Positions 1-6,443 of a DNA stretch of 8,151 nucleotides are shown in pieces. The notes under the pieces were generated by a model. That model had not been told where the DNA came from. It ran no database searches and saw only the letters and a list, made by a program, of their open reading frames with translations. Every line of letters starts with the position of its first letter. Within the stretch, counting starts at the first letter, position 1. The translations under genes and the position numbers were made by a program. The stretch is from Solobacterium sp. (GTDB taxonomy: Bacteria; Bacillota_I; Bacilli_A; Erysipelotrichales; Erysipelotrichaceae). Where the stretch lies: NCBI GenBank assembly GCA_017536845.1, contig JAFWCP010000106.1, positions 1 to 8,151 of the forward strand, given 5' to 3'.

Positions 1-4
1 GCAT

Positions 5-11
5 CTCCTTT
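5..11 (-). promoter_or_regulatory. Ribosome binding site of a gene beyond the left edge
   Basis: The minus strand ends with TATAAAAGGAGATGC at the window edge. AAAGGAG is a good Shine-Dalgarno sequence, and the start codon it would serve lies just outside. Together with the terminator at 74-97, this suggests that a further minus-strand gene begins immediately to the left as a separate transcription unit. Its identity cannot be seen. Confidence 0.45.
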
Positions 12-73
12 TATAAACCTTGTGACCATTGTCTCACAGGAACACCGGGATTGCCAGTTCTGTTTTTCCTTTT

Positions 74-97
74 CAAAAAAGACGGTTTCCCGTCTTC
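74..97 (-). terminator. Intrinsic terminator of the wall-binding protein gene
   Basis: Read on the minus strand, AAGACGG and CCGTCTT form a perfect 7-bp stem with a GAAA tetraloop, followed by six T residues. It starts 6 bases after the stop codon of the wall-binding protein gene and matches a Rho-independent terminator closing that unit. Confidence 0.85.
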
Positions 98-102
98 ATC
101 TG

Positions 103-1119
103 CTATTTGCTGTAAACCACGTTGGGCAGGATTTCCGCCAGATTGACGCATTCCAGGCAGTCTTCCAGTTTATAGACACCGTTTCGTCCAGCGTCTTCCG
201 GATCATAGACATTGACTGCACCGTTGTCATAGCCATACAGCAGGATGGCATTGCGAGGATTGTCTTTCGGTGCAAACGTTCCGCGGTCGGTAAACAGGAT
301 GACCAGGTCGCCATGGCGCAGCCTTGAGGCAAGCCTTTCTTCCTTTTCCGTTTCAGCCTGGATGCCGAACTGTGTCTGCAGCCTTGCAAAGGTGCCTTCC
401 TGTGTTTCTGCCTGCCTGATTGCATCATATTCCTTTGGCGTATAGGACGCATTGCTCAGATACTTCACCACAGAAAGCTCCGCCAGTGTCCAGTCATTCT
501 TCACGGAGGCATCGGCTGACCTGCCGTAATAAGAGATAGGTTTTGTCAATACCGTCTTTGTGATATGGCCGGTATCGTAATCTACCTCAAGCTTCAGGCC
601 CGGCAAGGTAAAGTCATTTTCTTTCAGGATGCCGGTCACCGCGTCGTAATACACATCATTGCCGCTCTTTGTGGTAAACCAGCCTTTGATCATGGCGCCG
701 GTGATGACGTCGAACTGGTACCAGGACTGGTTTTTCTCATAGAGCTGCACGCCTTTGACCATGTGCCCGTTTTCATCATATCTGACCCATTTGCCTTCGG
801 TGGAACCGGGCGTTTCGTTCTGATACACATACGGCAGCCAGACATCCTTGCTTTCGGCCTTGGCGCCGTTCGCATTGGCATCCAGCCAGTACCAGGCATC
901 CGAATCCGGGTCATAGATCTCACGGCCTCTTTCAATGCCGTAGATCTCATCGGTCAGGTTTTTCGGGTCACCTGCCGCACCCTGCTTTACCCCGTTTTCA
1001 TACCAGTAAAGCTTTCCGTTTTCTTCCTTCCATTCATACCATGCGGCATACGTGCCGACTGAGAGTGCCCCTGCTGCAAGAGCCATGCTGAGGGAAATGC
1101 TCAAGACTTTGTTCTTCAT
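103..1119 (-). CDS. Secreted wall-binding-repeat protein with a C39-like, apparently inactive domain
   Basis: A 338-residue secreted protein. Residues 1-25 form a Sec signal peptide (MKNK basic start, hydrophobic core, ALAAGALS then TYAA). Residues about 27-168 hold aromatic/glycine repeats of the cell-wall/choline-binding type (GKLYWYENGVKQG, WYWLDANANGAKA, GKWVRYDENGHMVKG, WYQFDVITGAMIKGW, DVYYDAVTGILKEN), which should hold it on the wall. Residues about 190-335 resemble a C39-like cysteine-peptidase fold: WTLAELSVVKYLS, RHGDLVILF, NAILLYGYD, VNVYDPEDAG. The usual catalytic Cys and His positions appear to be Trp210 and Asn290, so I infer a non-enzymatic binding domain. The start at 1119 has AAAGGAG nine bases upstream; an in-frame ATG at 1161 lies upstream of the predicted promoter and is rejected. 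The gene stands alone between two terminators and carries an ECF-type promoter shared with the sigma operon behind it. The substrate is unknown. Confidence 0.85.
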   Translation of the reverse strand: MKNKVLSISLSMALAAGALSVGTYAAWYEWKEENGKLYWYENGVKQGAAGDPKNLTDEIYGIERGREIYDPDSDAWYWLDANANGAKAESKDVWLPYVYQNETPGSTEGKWVRYDENGHMVKGVQLYEKNQSWYQFDVITGAMIKGWFTTKSGNDVYYDAVTGILKENDFTLPGLKLEVDYDTGHITKTVLTKPISYYGRSADASVKNDWTLAELSVVKYLSNASYTPKEYDAIRQAETQEGTFARLQTQFGIQAETEKEERLASRLRHGDLVILFTDRGTFAPKDNPRNAILLYGYDNGAVNVYDPEDAGRNGVYKLEDCLECVNLAEILPNVVYSK

Positions 1120-1142
1120 AATGTTTATCTCCTTTGCCCATG

Positions 1143-1171
1143 AGTACGCTTCAATACCCATGCAGGTTACA
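1143..1171 (-). promoter_or_regulatory. ECF-sigma-type promoter of the wall-binding gene
   Basis: On the minus strand, TGTAACC (1171-1165) is followed after 16 bases by CGTACT (1148-1143). The form matches the -35 (TGtAAC) and -10 (CGTA/CGTC) elements known for ECF sigma factors such as SigX, SigW and SigM of Bacillus subtilis. The same two blocks with the same spacing precede the sigma gene at 2967-2995. Transcription would start near 1137, giving a leader of about 18 bases that just contains the AAAGGAG site. I saw no convincing housekeeping promoter in this gap. Confidence 0.72.
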
Positions 1172-1189
1172 GTAATACTGGAATTCCCG

Positions 1190-1223
1190 GAAGAAAAAGG
1201 TGAAGAAGTCTTTCTTCACCTTT
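1190..1223 (-). terminator. Intrinsic terminator of the sigma/anti-sigma operon
   Basis: A perfect 12-bp inverted repeat (AAAGGTGAAGAA at 1196-1207 and TTCTTCACCTTT at 1212-1223) has a 4-base loop and, on the minus strand, continues into TTTTTCTTCC. It begins 4 bases after the anti-sigma stop codon. It separates that operon from the wall-binding gene, which therefore needs its own promoter. Confidence 0.88.
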
Positions 1224-1227
1224 GCTG

Positions 1228-2385
1228 TTACGGTTCAGCCAGATACCGCGGGCTGACGGCAGGAATGTAATATTCCTTATAGAAATCCTTATTCACATCT
1301 GCCGGATATACCCTTTCCGGTGTTGTCGGCACATAGAAGACATAATACGGCATGCAGTATGTGTTGACATACTCCGTCGAATAGACAAGATCAGAATACG
1401 CAATGTCATGGTCCGCAATCCCATACGTTTCCTCCAGAACAGCCTGTGCTTCTTCAAGGCTGATCAGAGGATAGTCGCCAAGATGTTCCTTCACCATGTC
1501 ATGATGGATTATCAGCGATTTCAGCTTGCCTTCTTCATTGAAGTAAGCCTGGGTATTATTCAGCCGGCAGGCAGCCATGTCCCCCTCAGCAGTTCCGGTA
1601 TCTTCATAAATCTCAGCATATGCATACAGGTTTTCCAGGAAGTAACGGCTCTGGCAGGCTGCTGTATAAGAAGCCTTCGGGAACAGTTCCGGGTGCCTGC
1701 CGATATACCTTTCGGCGTATTCCTTTACCTTTTCCGGATCGGTTTCTTCCGGCAGCGGGCTGTTGAAATCAATGACAACATCGCCATTGCCGTATACGTA
1801 CATGACGGTTCTCCCGCCGGTGAATTTCATCGACTGGATGTATCCTTCATAGGTGAAATCCTTTTCCGTTGCCAGGTCAATGTCAAATACCTCCGCATAC
1901 TGCTTTGCAATATCCAGCATTTCCTCAGCTGGCAGGCCGATCTCCATGTTTTGCGGATTGGCAAAAGGATTGTAATACACCGGCAGTGTTTCCGGCCTCA
2001 CGCCTTCCGCAAACGGGCTGGCAAATACCATATCCGAAAGCACCATCGCTACATATTCATTGCTGCCCATGACACCGCCTTCCATGTAATTGTATTCCCT
2101 GATTTCCGGCAGCTCATCAATCACTTCTTCCGGAGGGATTTCCGGATTCTCTTCCGGATTGTCAATCACTTCCGGTTCTTCAGGATCAGGAGTGGTGATG
2201 ACCTGCGGCTCCTTATCAGGATACAGCTGCATCAGAACCACCGCCGCAAGGACCAGGCCAAAGACAAGCAAGGCAATGCGCAGAAAAGGAATCCCCTGTT
2301 TTTCCTTCTGATACGTCATGGATTCATATAACAACGCGTCATCCATTTCTGAGAATGCATCAATGAGAAGGTCCTTGTTCTTCAT
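1228..2385 (-). CDS. Transmembrane anti-sigma factor with a large extracellular domain
   Basis: A 385-residue single-pass membrane protein, probably the anti-sigma factor that holds the preceding ECF sigma factor. Residues 1-32 are cytoplasmic and carry LLIDAFSEMDDALLYES, like the short N-terminal stretch common in Bacillota proteins encoded after ECF sigma genes. One hydrophobic helix (about 35-55) follows. Next come a Pro/Glu/Asp-rich linker (about 56-95) and an ectodomain of about 290 residues, which I do not recognise; it is acidic and rich in Tyr. The topology suggests a sensor that reads an envelope signal and releases sigma inside. The ATG at 2385 overlaps the sigma stop codon as ATGA and has AAAGGGGG eight bases upstream; an in-frame ATG at 2412 lies inside sigma and is less likely. 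The anti-sigma role rests on position and topology, not on a recognised zinc-finger domain. Confidence 0.82.
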   Translation of the reverse strand: MKNKDLLIDAFSEMDDALLYESMTYQKEKQGIPFLRIALLVFGLVLAAVVLMQLYPDKEPQVITTPDPEEPEVIDNPEENPEIPPEEVIDELPEIREYNYMEGGVMGSNEYVAMVLSDMVFASPFAEGVRPETLPVYYNPFANPQNMEIGLPAEEMLDIAKQYAEVFDIDLATEKDFTYEGYIQSMKFTGGRTVMYVYGNGDVVIDFNSPLPEETDPEKVKEYAERYIGRHPELFPKASYTAACQSRYFLENLYAYAEIYEDTGTAEGDMAACRLNNTQAYFNEEGKLKSLIIHHDMVKEHLGDYPLISLEEAQAVLEETYGIADHDIAYSDLVYSTEYVNTYCMPYYVFYVPTTPERVYPADVNKDFYKEYYIPAVSPRYLAEP

Positions 2386-2942
2386 ATTGCATACCCCCTT
2401 TCCTGCAGCCATGTTTTCAGGGCTTCCCGCATCCTGTGCAATGTCACCTTGGCATTGGTCTGGCTCATGCCGGTAAAGGAAGCTGCCTCGGCCAACGAAT
2501 CCAGCCAGAAATAACGCCGCAGAAACAGAACCCGGTTCCGTTCGGAATACTGCTTCAGGAAGACATTGATTTCACCCGCAAGCAGTTTCGCGTTCAGGTT
2601 CTCTTCCACATCATCCGGTGCTGAAAGACAGTCCGCCAGTTCTTCAAATGCCGCTGTGCCGGCATCCCCGCCGCGTTTGAGCCGATACGTATGCCGGTAG
2701 ATGTCAATGGAAATCTGGCGGATGATCTTTGCCAGAAAAGCACCCAGGAACGTCGGACGGTTGGGCGGCATGATGTTCCAGGCCTTGAGATATGTATCAT
2801 TCAGACATTCCTCCGACAGCCTTTCATCAATGACAATATTGCGGCTTAAGGAAAACAGGAGCCGATGGTATTTGATATCCGTTTCACTGATGGCAGACTC
2901 ATTCCTTTTCCAGTAAAGGTCAACGATCTGATAATCTTCCAT
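2382..2942 (-). CDS. RNA polymerase sigma factor, ECF subfamily
   Basis: A 186-residue sigma-70 family protein with only regions 2 and 4, typical of extracytoplasmic-function sigma factors. Region 2 is at about 42-90 (EECLNDTYLKAWN, then a core-binding/-10 helix IIRQISIDIYRHTYR). A short acidic linker (about 91-125) leads to region 4 at about 139-183, where LAEAASFTGMSQTNAKVTLH is the helix-turn-helix that reads the -35 element and RMREALKTWL the last helix. The start at 2942 is chosen because AAAGGAGG lies nine bases upstream; the in-frame ATG at 2987 lies within the predicted promoter. Translation of the anti-sigma gene is coupled by an ATGA overlap. The promoter in front has the same form as that of the wall-binding gene, so the factor probably drives its own operon and that gene. 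Confidence 0.93.
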   Translation of the reverse strand: MEDYQIVDLYWKRNESAISETDIKYHRLLFSLSRNIVIDERLSEECLNDTYLKAWNIMPPNRPTFLGAFLAKIIRQISIDIYRHTYRLKRGGDAGTAAFEELADCLSAPDDVEENLNAKLLAGEINVFLKQYSERNRVLFLRRYFWLDSLAEAASFTGMSQTNAKVTLHRMREALKTWLQERGYAI

Positions 2943-2966
2943 ATGCCGGACCTCCTTTCTGTCATC

Positions 2967-2995
2967 AGTACGACATTGCCCAGGCAAAGGTTACA
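2967..2995 (-). promoter_or_regulatory. Autoregulatory ECF-type promoter of the sigma/anti-sigma operon
   Basis: On the minus strand, TGTAACC (2995-2989), 16 bases, then CGTACT (2972-2967), 25 bases before the sigma start codon. Both blocks, the spacing and the distance to the start codon agree with the element before the wall-binding gene, while the spacers differ in sequence. ECF sigma operons are commonly autoregulated through such elements. Confidence 0.78.
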
Positions 2996-3026
2996 CAATT
3001 TTGAAAACTTTCTTTGATTTCACCCA

Positions 3027-3058
3027 CAAAAAAAGCGGGATCAGGAAAGCCCGTCCCA
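3027..3058 (-). terminator. Probable terminator after the HD-hydrolase gene
   Basis: On the minus strand, a GC-rich CGGG...CCCG hairpin with a long loop, overlapping the stop codon of the HD gene, is followed by seven T residues (3034-3028). The stem is short and imperfect, but the T tract is strong and the position is right. It separates the kinase/HD unit from the sigma promoter. Confidence 0.6.
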
Positions 3059-3673
3059 CTCCTGCAGGAACCGCTCCACAAATCCATGCATATACCGGTC
3101 CCTTTCTTCCGCCATGGCTCTGGCTGTTTCCGTATTCATCATCCCCTTGAGAAGGAAGAGTTTCTCATAAAAGTGGTTCAGGGTTGCGGACTTGTGGTTC
3201 CTGTACATTTCATAGTCCATCTCTGCAAGAGGCGCATCGTCAGGATCATACAGCAGACGGCCATGGGCCCCGCCATAGGCGAATGCCCTGGCAATGCCGA
3301 TGGCGCCGATGGCGTCAAGCCTGTCCGCATCCTGCACGCACTTGCCTTCCATGGTATCCGGAATTTCCGTATCCGTGCCTTTGAAGCTTACCTGGTCAAT
3401 GATGTGCACAACTCTGGCAATGGTATCCTCATCCAGGTGTTCCTGACGCATGAAGGATACTGCGTGGGCCTTTGTCTTTGCCGTTTCCGGAAACAGCTTG
3501 CGGTCATCCGCGTCATGCAGGATTGCCGCAAGCGAAACAATATGGATGTCTGCCCCTTCCTGCTCGGCAATCATTACTGCCAGCTTATACACCCGTAAGG
3601 TATGGGCAAAGTCATGCCCGGATGAATCTTTTTCAAACAATGTCCTGACATATGCCAGTGCCCTTTCCATCAT
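3041..3673 (-). CDS. HD-domain metal-dependent phosphohydrolase
   Basis: A 210-residue soluble protein of the HD superfamily (YedJ/YpgQ-like group). Visible metal-binding motifs are HDFAHTLRV (about residues 19-27), LHDADD (about 52-57) and the later VQDADRLDAIGAIGIARAFAYGG (about 111-133), which is characteristic of this subfamily. Members cleave phosphate bonds; pyrophosphohydrolase activity on nucleotides is reported for YpgQ relatives, but the substrate here cannot be inferred. The length is normal and all key His/Asp residues are present. The ATG at 3673 overlaps the stop codon of the kinase gene as ATGA, so the two are translationally coupled; a second ATG follows directly (3670) and could be used instead. 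A terminator overlaps its end. Confidence 0.9.
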   Translation of the reverse strand: MMERALAYVRTLFEKDSSGHDFAHTLRVYKLAVMIAEQEGADIHIVSLAAILHDADDRKLFPETAKTKAHAVSFMRQEHLDEDTIARVVHIIDQVSFKGTDTEIPDTMEGKCVQDADRLDAIGAIGIARAFAYGGAHGRLLYDPDDAPLAEMDYEMYRNHKSATLNHFYEKLFLLKGMMNTETARAMAEERDRYMHGFVERFLQEWDGLS

Positions 3674-4413
3674 CCGAATACCTCCGCTGCGGCAACCACC
3701 CGCAGCACTTCAGGATCATAGTCCCCATACGCGTCAAGGAACGTCTTCGTATATGCTTCCGTATGCAGGTTGCGCTGCAGGGTCCAGACTGCCCAGTATA
3801 AATCAATGTGCCTGTCGAATACACCGGCATGGTCAAAGTCAATCAAGGCGCTGAATTCCCAGTCCTTCAGCAGGATGTTGGGCAGGCAGTAATCCCCATG
3901 CACGACCGTTTCCTCACGAAGCAGATGCTTTCCTCTTTCAAAGATTTCAAACGCTTCCTCCAAGGAGGAGATCTGAAACCATTCCGGACAGAGATCCAGG
4001 GAATTGTTGCCCTGAGCATGTCCTGCATACACATTCTGGATATATGAATCCCGAATGGCAGAAAACCCGACTGAAGAAGAGGCATGGACCTGACGGAGGA
4101 TATCGGCCATGACATGGCACAGCCTGTCCGGATCTTCCAGATACCGTGGAGAGATGCAGGATTCTCCCTCCGCCTTTTCCGTCAGCATCCATCCGTCTTC
4201 AAACAGAACCGGCTTTGGGCCAAAGCCCAGCCTGTGCATGCCAACAGCGTTGCGGTACTCCCTTTCCAGGCCTTCCGCATGCTTCAGATAGTAACCTCTA
4301 TCCTTATTGATATAGTATACCTCCGCTTCCTCTGAGAAGCTTCGATCCTGTATTTCACTGTCCGCAAGGTATGGTTCAAAGACAGCGGGGATTGCCTTGT
4401 TGAAATGCATCAT
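3670..4413 (-). CDS. APH(3')-like aminoglycoside phosphotransferase family kinase
   Basis: A 247-residue kinase-fold protein of the APH family. In order: a beta-rich N-lobe with a candidate ATP-binding lysine in YYLK (residue 44), GWMLTEKAEG as the hinge (about 74-83), the catalytic loop VVHGDYCLPNILL (Asp164, Asn169) and the metal-binding IDFDHAG (Asp182 or Asp184), then DRHIDLYWAVW. All catalytic residues are present. The C-terminus (DPEVLRVVAAAEVFG) lines up with the usual APH(3') end, so it looks complete. Relatives phosphorylate kanamycin-type aminoglycosides, but chromosomal homologues may act on other small molecules; resistance is not established. The start at 4413 follows AAAGGAG by 5 bases; the ATG at 4410 would give 8 bases and is equally possible, whereas the in-frame ATG at 4443 lies upstream of this site. 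It is coupled to the HD gene. No clear promoter was seen in the 69-base gap upstream. Confidence 0.85.
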   Translation of the reverse strand: MMHFNKAIPAVFEPYLADSEIQDRSFSEEAEVYYINKDRGYYLKHAEGLEREYRNAVGMHRLGFGPKPVLFEDGWMLTEKAEGESCISPRYLEDPDRLCHVMADILRQVHASSSVGFSAIRDSYIQNVYAGHAQGNNSLDLCPEWFQISSLEEAFEIFERGKHLLREETVVHGDYCLPNILLKDWEFSALIDFDHAGVFDRHIDLYWAVWTLQRNLHTEAYTKTFLDAYGDYDPEVLRVVAAAEVFG

Positions 4414-4482
4414 AAGTACTCCTTTCTCTTTCCAATAGCTCATACCATTGTTTCTGCGTTTCGTGTGCTGTTTCGGAAACGG

Positions 4483-5835
4483 TCACAGAAGGCCTGTCAT
4501 ATAAACAGGCAGATACACAATTCCATCCTGTTCTTTCAGATCATCCACATGCAGGACGTACATGGTATGAAGCTGTTCCGCAAACTTATCCCTGAATTTT
4601 CTCAATGATGTCAATGTGTAGTTCTTGCCTGATTTCACTTCAATCGGAGATATATGATGCCTGTCTGTCGCTTTGGATTTCGCAATCAGGGAATCAATTT
4701 TCATGCGGCTCGATACATCCGTTTTCGATGCGTTTGCGTAAAAATATAATGCATGGCCATTCGCTGTGAGCATCTGTGCAGCCGCATTTTCAAATATCAT
4801 ACCCTCATTGACTTCCAGTTTACCAAAAAGGAGTCTCTTATATATTTCTTCCGTCACAATTCCATTTTCATCAAATGCATGGCTGATCAGCAGTCCTGTA
4901 TCAGCCATATACATTTTAAATGCGGAATGGTCTTTGTTCAGCTTCAGGCCGATGCCGGGTTCCGTTGCGTTAAAGCATATATTCGTTATCATGGAATCCT
5001 GCAGCCAGAAAAAGGCACTTTCATAATCCCTGTATCGAGACCCTTTTCCCAAAGACGTCAGGGAAAACCTTTTTTCATGTTTGGACAGCTGGGATGGGAT
5101 TTCGTCAAATATCTGTGCAACCTTGTTTGTATATCCTTCCGCATATTTTCCGATATCCGCCCGGTAAAGGGTCAGAATATCCCTTTTTACCAGATCTGCC
5201 GCTTCAAAGCTTCTGGTAAGTGAATACTCCTTCACTGCCTGCGGCATTCCTCCGACAATCAGATACTGTCTGAATAACGTCATTGCCTTGCGATGCAGGG
5301 CCTGGCCGAGCGGCCTGCGTTTTTCGTAACTGTCCCGGATGACATTCCAGAGGAGTTCCTCGTTCTGCGACCACAGAAATTCTTCAAAATCCATCGGATA
5401 CATCCTGATATGCCGTTCCTCAGAGGGAATCACGATGTCTTTGACATTTTTCCTGATCGACATCAGCGATCCTGTTTCAATGTAATCGTACCTGCCGTCC
5501 GCAACAAGGTATTTGATCGCGGCACGTGCCCTTGGACACATCTGCACCTCATCAAAAATGATCAGCGATTCTCTTTCATACAAAGCAGTGCCGTAAAACG
5601 CGGAAAGGTACATGAAAAGGCTGTCAAGGTCACTCAGATTGTGTTCAAACAGCGAAGTGATTTCATTGCCTGTTTCGTTAAAGTCTATGAGCAGATAAGA
5701 CCTGTAATTTTCCCTGGCAAACGCTTCCACTGAATAACTCTTTCCCACCCGTCTGGCACCGTCTATCAACAATGCTGTTTTCCCATTGTCGGACCTTTTC
5801 CACTCCAGCATTTTCTCTGTGATCTTTCTCCGCAT
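4483..5835 (-). CDS. AAA-type ATPase with DUF4143 domain
   Basis: A 450-residue protein of the widespread ATP-binding/DUF4143 family. Residues 26-33 are the Walker A motif GARRVGKS; SLIIFDEVQ (about 90-98) is Walker B; YIETGSL (about 118-124) matches the sensor segment. The C-terminal DUF4143 part contains MKIDSLIA and SPIEVKSGKN (Glu399, Lys401), a PD-(D/E)xK nuclease-like pattern in which the acidic residues and lysine are retained. The family's role is unknown; links to toxin-like or mobile functions are suggested but unproven. The start at 5835 has AGGAGG nine bases upstream; an in-frame ATG at 5943 would begin in the previous gene's terminator and is rejected. By eye, codon use is more AT-rich than in the neighbours, and the gene stands between a terminator and a 69-base gap, so independent acquisition is possible. 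Confidence 0.9.
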   Translation of the reverse strand: MRRKITEKMLEWKRSDNGKTALLIDGARRVGKSYSVEAFARENYRSYLLIDFNETGNEITSLFEHNLSDLDSLFMYLSAFYGTALYERESLIIFDEVQMCPRARAAIKYLVADGRYDYIETGSLMSIRKNVKDIVIPSEERHIRMYPMDFEEFLWSQNEELLWNVIRDSYEKRRPLGQALHRKAMTLFRQYLIVGGMPQAVKEYSLTRSFEAADLVKRDILTLYRADIGKYAEGYTNKVAQIFDEIPSQLSKHEKRFSLTSLGKGSRYRDYESAFFWLQDSMITNICFNATEPGIGLKLNKDHSAFKMYMADTGLLISHAFDENGIVTEEIYKRLLFGKLEVNEGMIFENAAAQMLTANGHALYFYANASKTDVSSRMKIDSLIAKSKATDRHHISPIEVKSGKNYTLTSLRKFRDKFAEQLHTMYVLHVDDLKEQDGIVYLPVYMTGLL

Positions 5836-5876
5836 TGTTCCACCCTCCTGTTTACTGCTCTGACCTCTGTGCTTTA

Positions 5877-5908
5877 AGTATAATGCACCAAATCGCGATT
5901 TTTGGCCA
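5877..5908 (-). promoter_or_regulatory. Possible promoter/operator region of the DUF4143 ATPase gene
   Basis: On the minus strand, TATACT (5882-5877) fits a -10 element, but the -35 region is poor. A perfect 12-bp palindrome AAATCGCGATTT (5890-5901) lies in what would be the spacer, where a repressor could bind. A promoter is expected here because a terminator closes the gene upstream. Confidence 0.35.
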
Positions 5909-5925
5909 GCCTGTACATGGGCAAT

Positions 5926-5952
5926 TGAAAAGTCCGCTGCCATCAGCGGACT
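5926..5952 (-). terminator. Intrinsic terminator overlapping the S-component stop codon
   Basis: AGTCCGCTG (5931-5939) and CAGCGGACT (5944-5952) form a perfect 9-bp stem with a 4-base loop. On the minus strand it is followed by TTTTCAATT. The TGA stop codon (5945-5943) straddles loop and stem, so the last codons of the gene form part of the hairpin. Confidence 0.75.
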
Positions 5953-6443
5953 ATCCTTTCCAGTGCCTTCCGCAGAGGTTTCAGAAGAACCAGTGCGATC
6001 ACGAAATTTGAAACACCGTGGACGATGTCATACGGGATGCCGGCAACCCACCATGCCACGGCAGCCGCCGGCCCGCCGATGACAAGTGTGAGCAGGGAAC
6101 AGAACGCCCCGAACAGCAGGCCGAACATCGTGCACAGGAAGACGAAGAAGAAATCATCCTTCTTCCGGAAAACCTCTGTCAGCCCCACCAGCAGCGGCCA
6201 CATGTAGTAGTAGACGATAGACCATGTGCCAAAGCCCCACCACATACATTCCAGGGTCGCAAACAGCAGGACGCACGGCAATGCCAGCTTCCAGGTAAAG
6301 TGCAGGGTAAAAAGCACAACCAGAAGGGTGACCAGTTCCACATTGGCGATGCTGTTGAGGGTAAACTTGGCCACTTCCAGCACGGCCGTCATCATGGCAA
6401 TCAATGCCAGGCTGTATACCTTACTGCGCTTTTTCGTAGACAA
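5943..6443 (-). CDS. ECF-transporter S-component, possibly for cobalamin/corrinoid
   Basis: A 166-residue integral membrane protein with about five or six hydrophobic segments, the normal size for a substrate-binding S-component of an energy-coupling-factor vitamin transporter. Recognisable stretches are SLALIAMMTAVLEVAKFTLN (11-30), NVELVTLLVVLFTLHF (34-49), MWWGFGTWSIVYYYMWP (67-83) and GIPYDIVHGVSNFVIALVLL (136-155). No ATPase or EcfT gene is nearby, so it would share a module encoded elsewhere (group II). It directly follows a DUF4430 gene; that pairing is known in Bacillota, and DUF4430 resembles the C-terminal domain of transcobalamin, which suggests a corrinoid substrate by inference. 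The start is TTG at 6443, inside the upstream gene (23-base overlap); no ATG lies before residue 17, which is already within the first helix. GGGGA about 12 bases upstream is a weak ribosome site, so coupling is likely. Confidence 0.82.
   Translation of the reverse strand: MSTKKRSKVYSLALIAMMTAVLEVAKFTLNSIANVELVTLLVVLFTLHFTWKLALPCVLLFATLECMWWGFGTWSIVYYYMWPLLVGLTEVFRKKDDFFFVFLCTMFGLLFGAFCSLLTLVIGGPAAAVAWWVAGIPYDIVHGVSNFVIALVLLKPLRKALERIVR

Noticed and set aside
1..102. Possible promoter TTTATA/TATAAA for the gene beyond the left edge
   Set aside because: The AT-rich box touches the ribosome binding site and has no -35 partner at a workable distance.
2090..2230. Repeated TTCCGG pattern
   Set aside because: It reflects Pro-Glu codons of the linker in the anti-sigma protein rather than a separate DNA repeat; TTCCGG is also common elsewhere in the window.
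1228..2331. Long plus-strand reading frame opposite the anti-sigma gene
   Set aside because: It is antisense to a gene with a good ribosome site, membrane topology and operon context; its translation is Arg/His/Ile-rich with no recognisable domain, typical of a shadow frame.
4470..4480. Inverted repeat GTTTCGGAAAC in the gap before the kinase gene
   Set aside because: The stem is short and no T run follows on the minus strand, so it is not a terminator; as an operator it has no further support.
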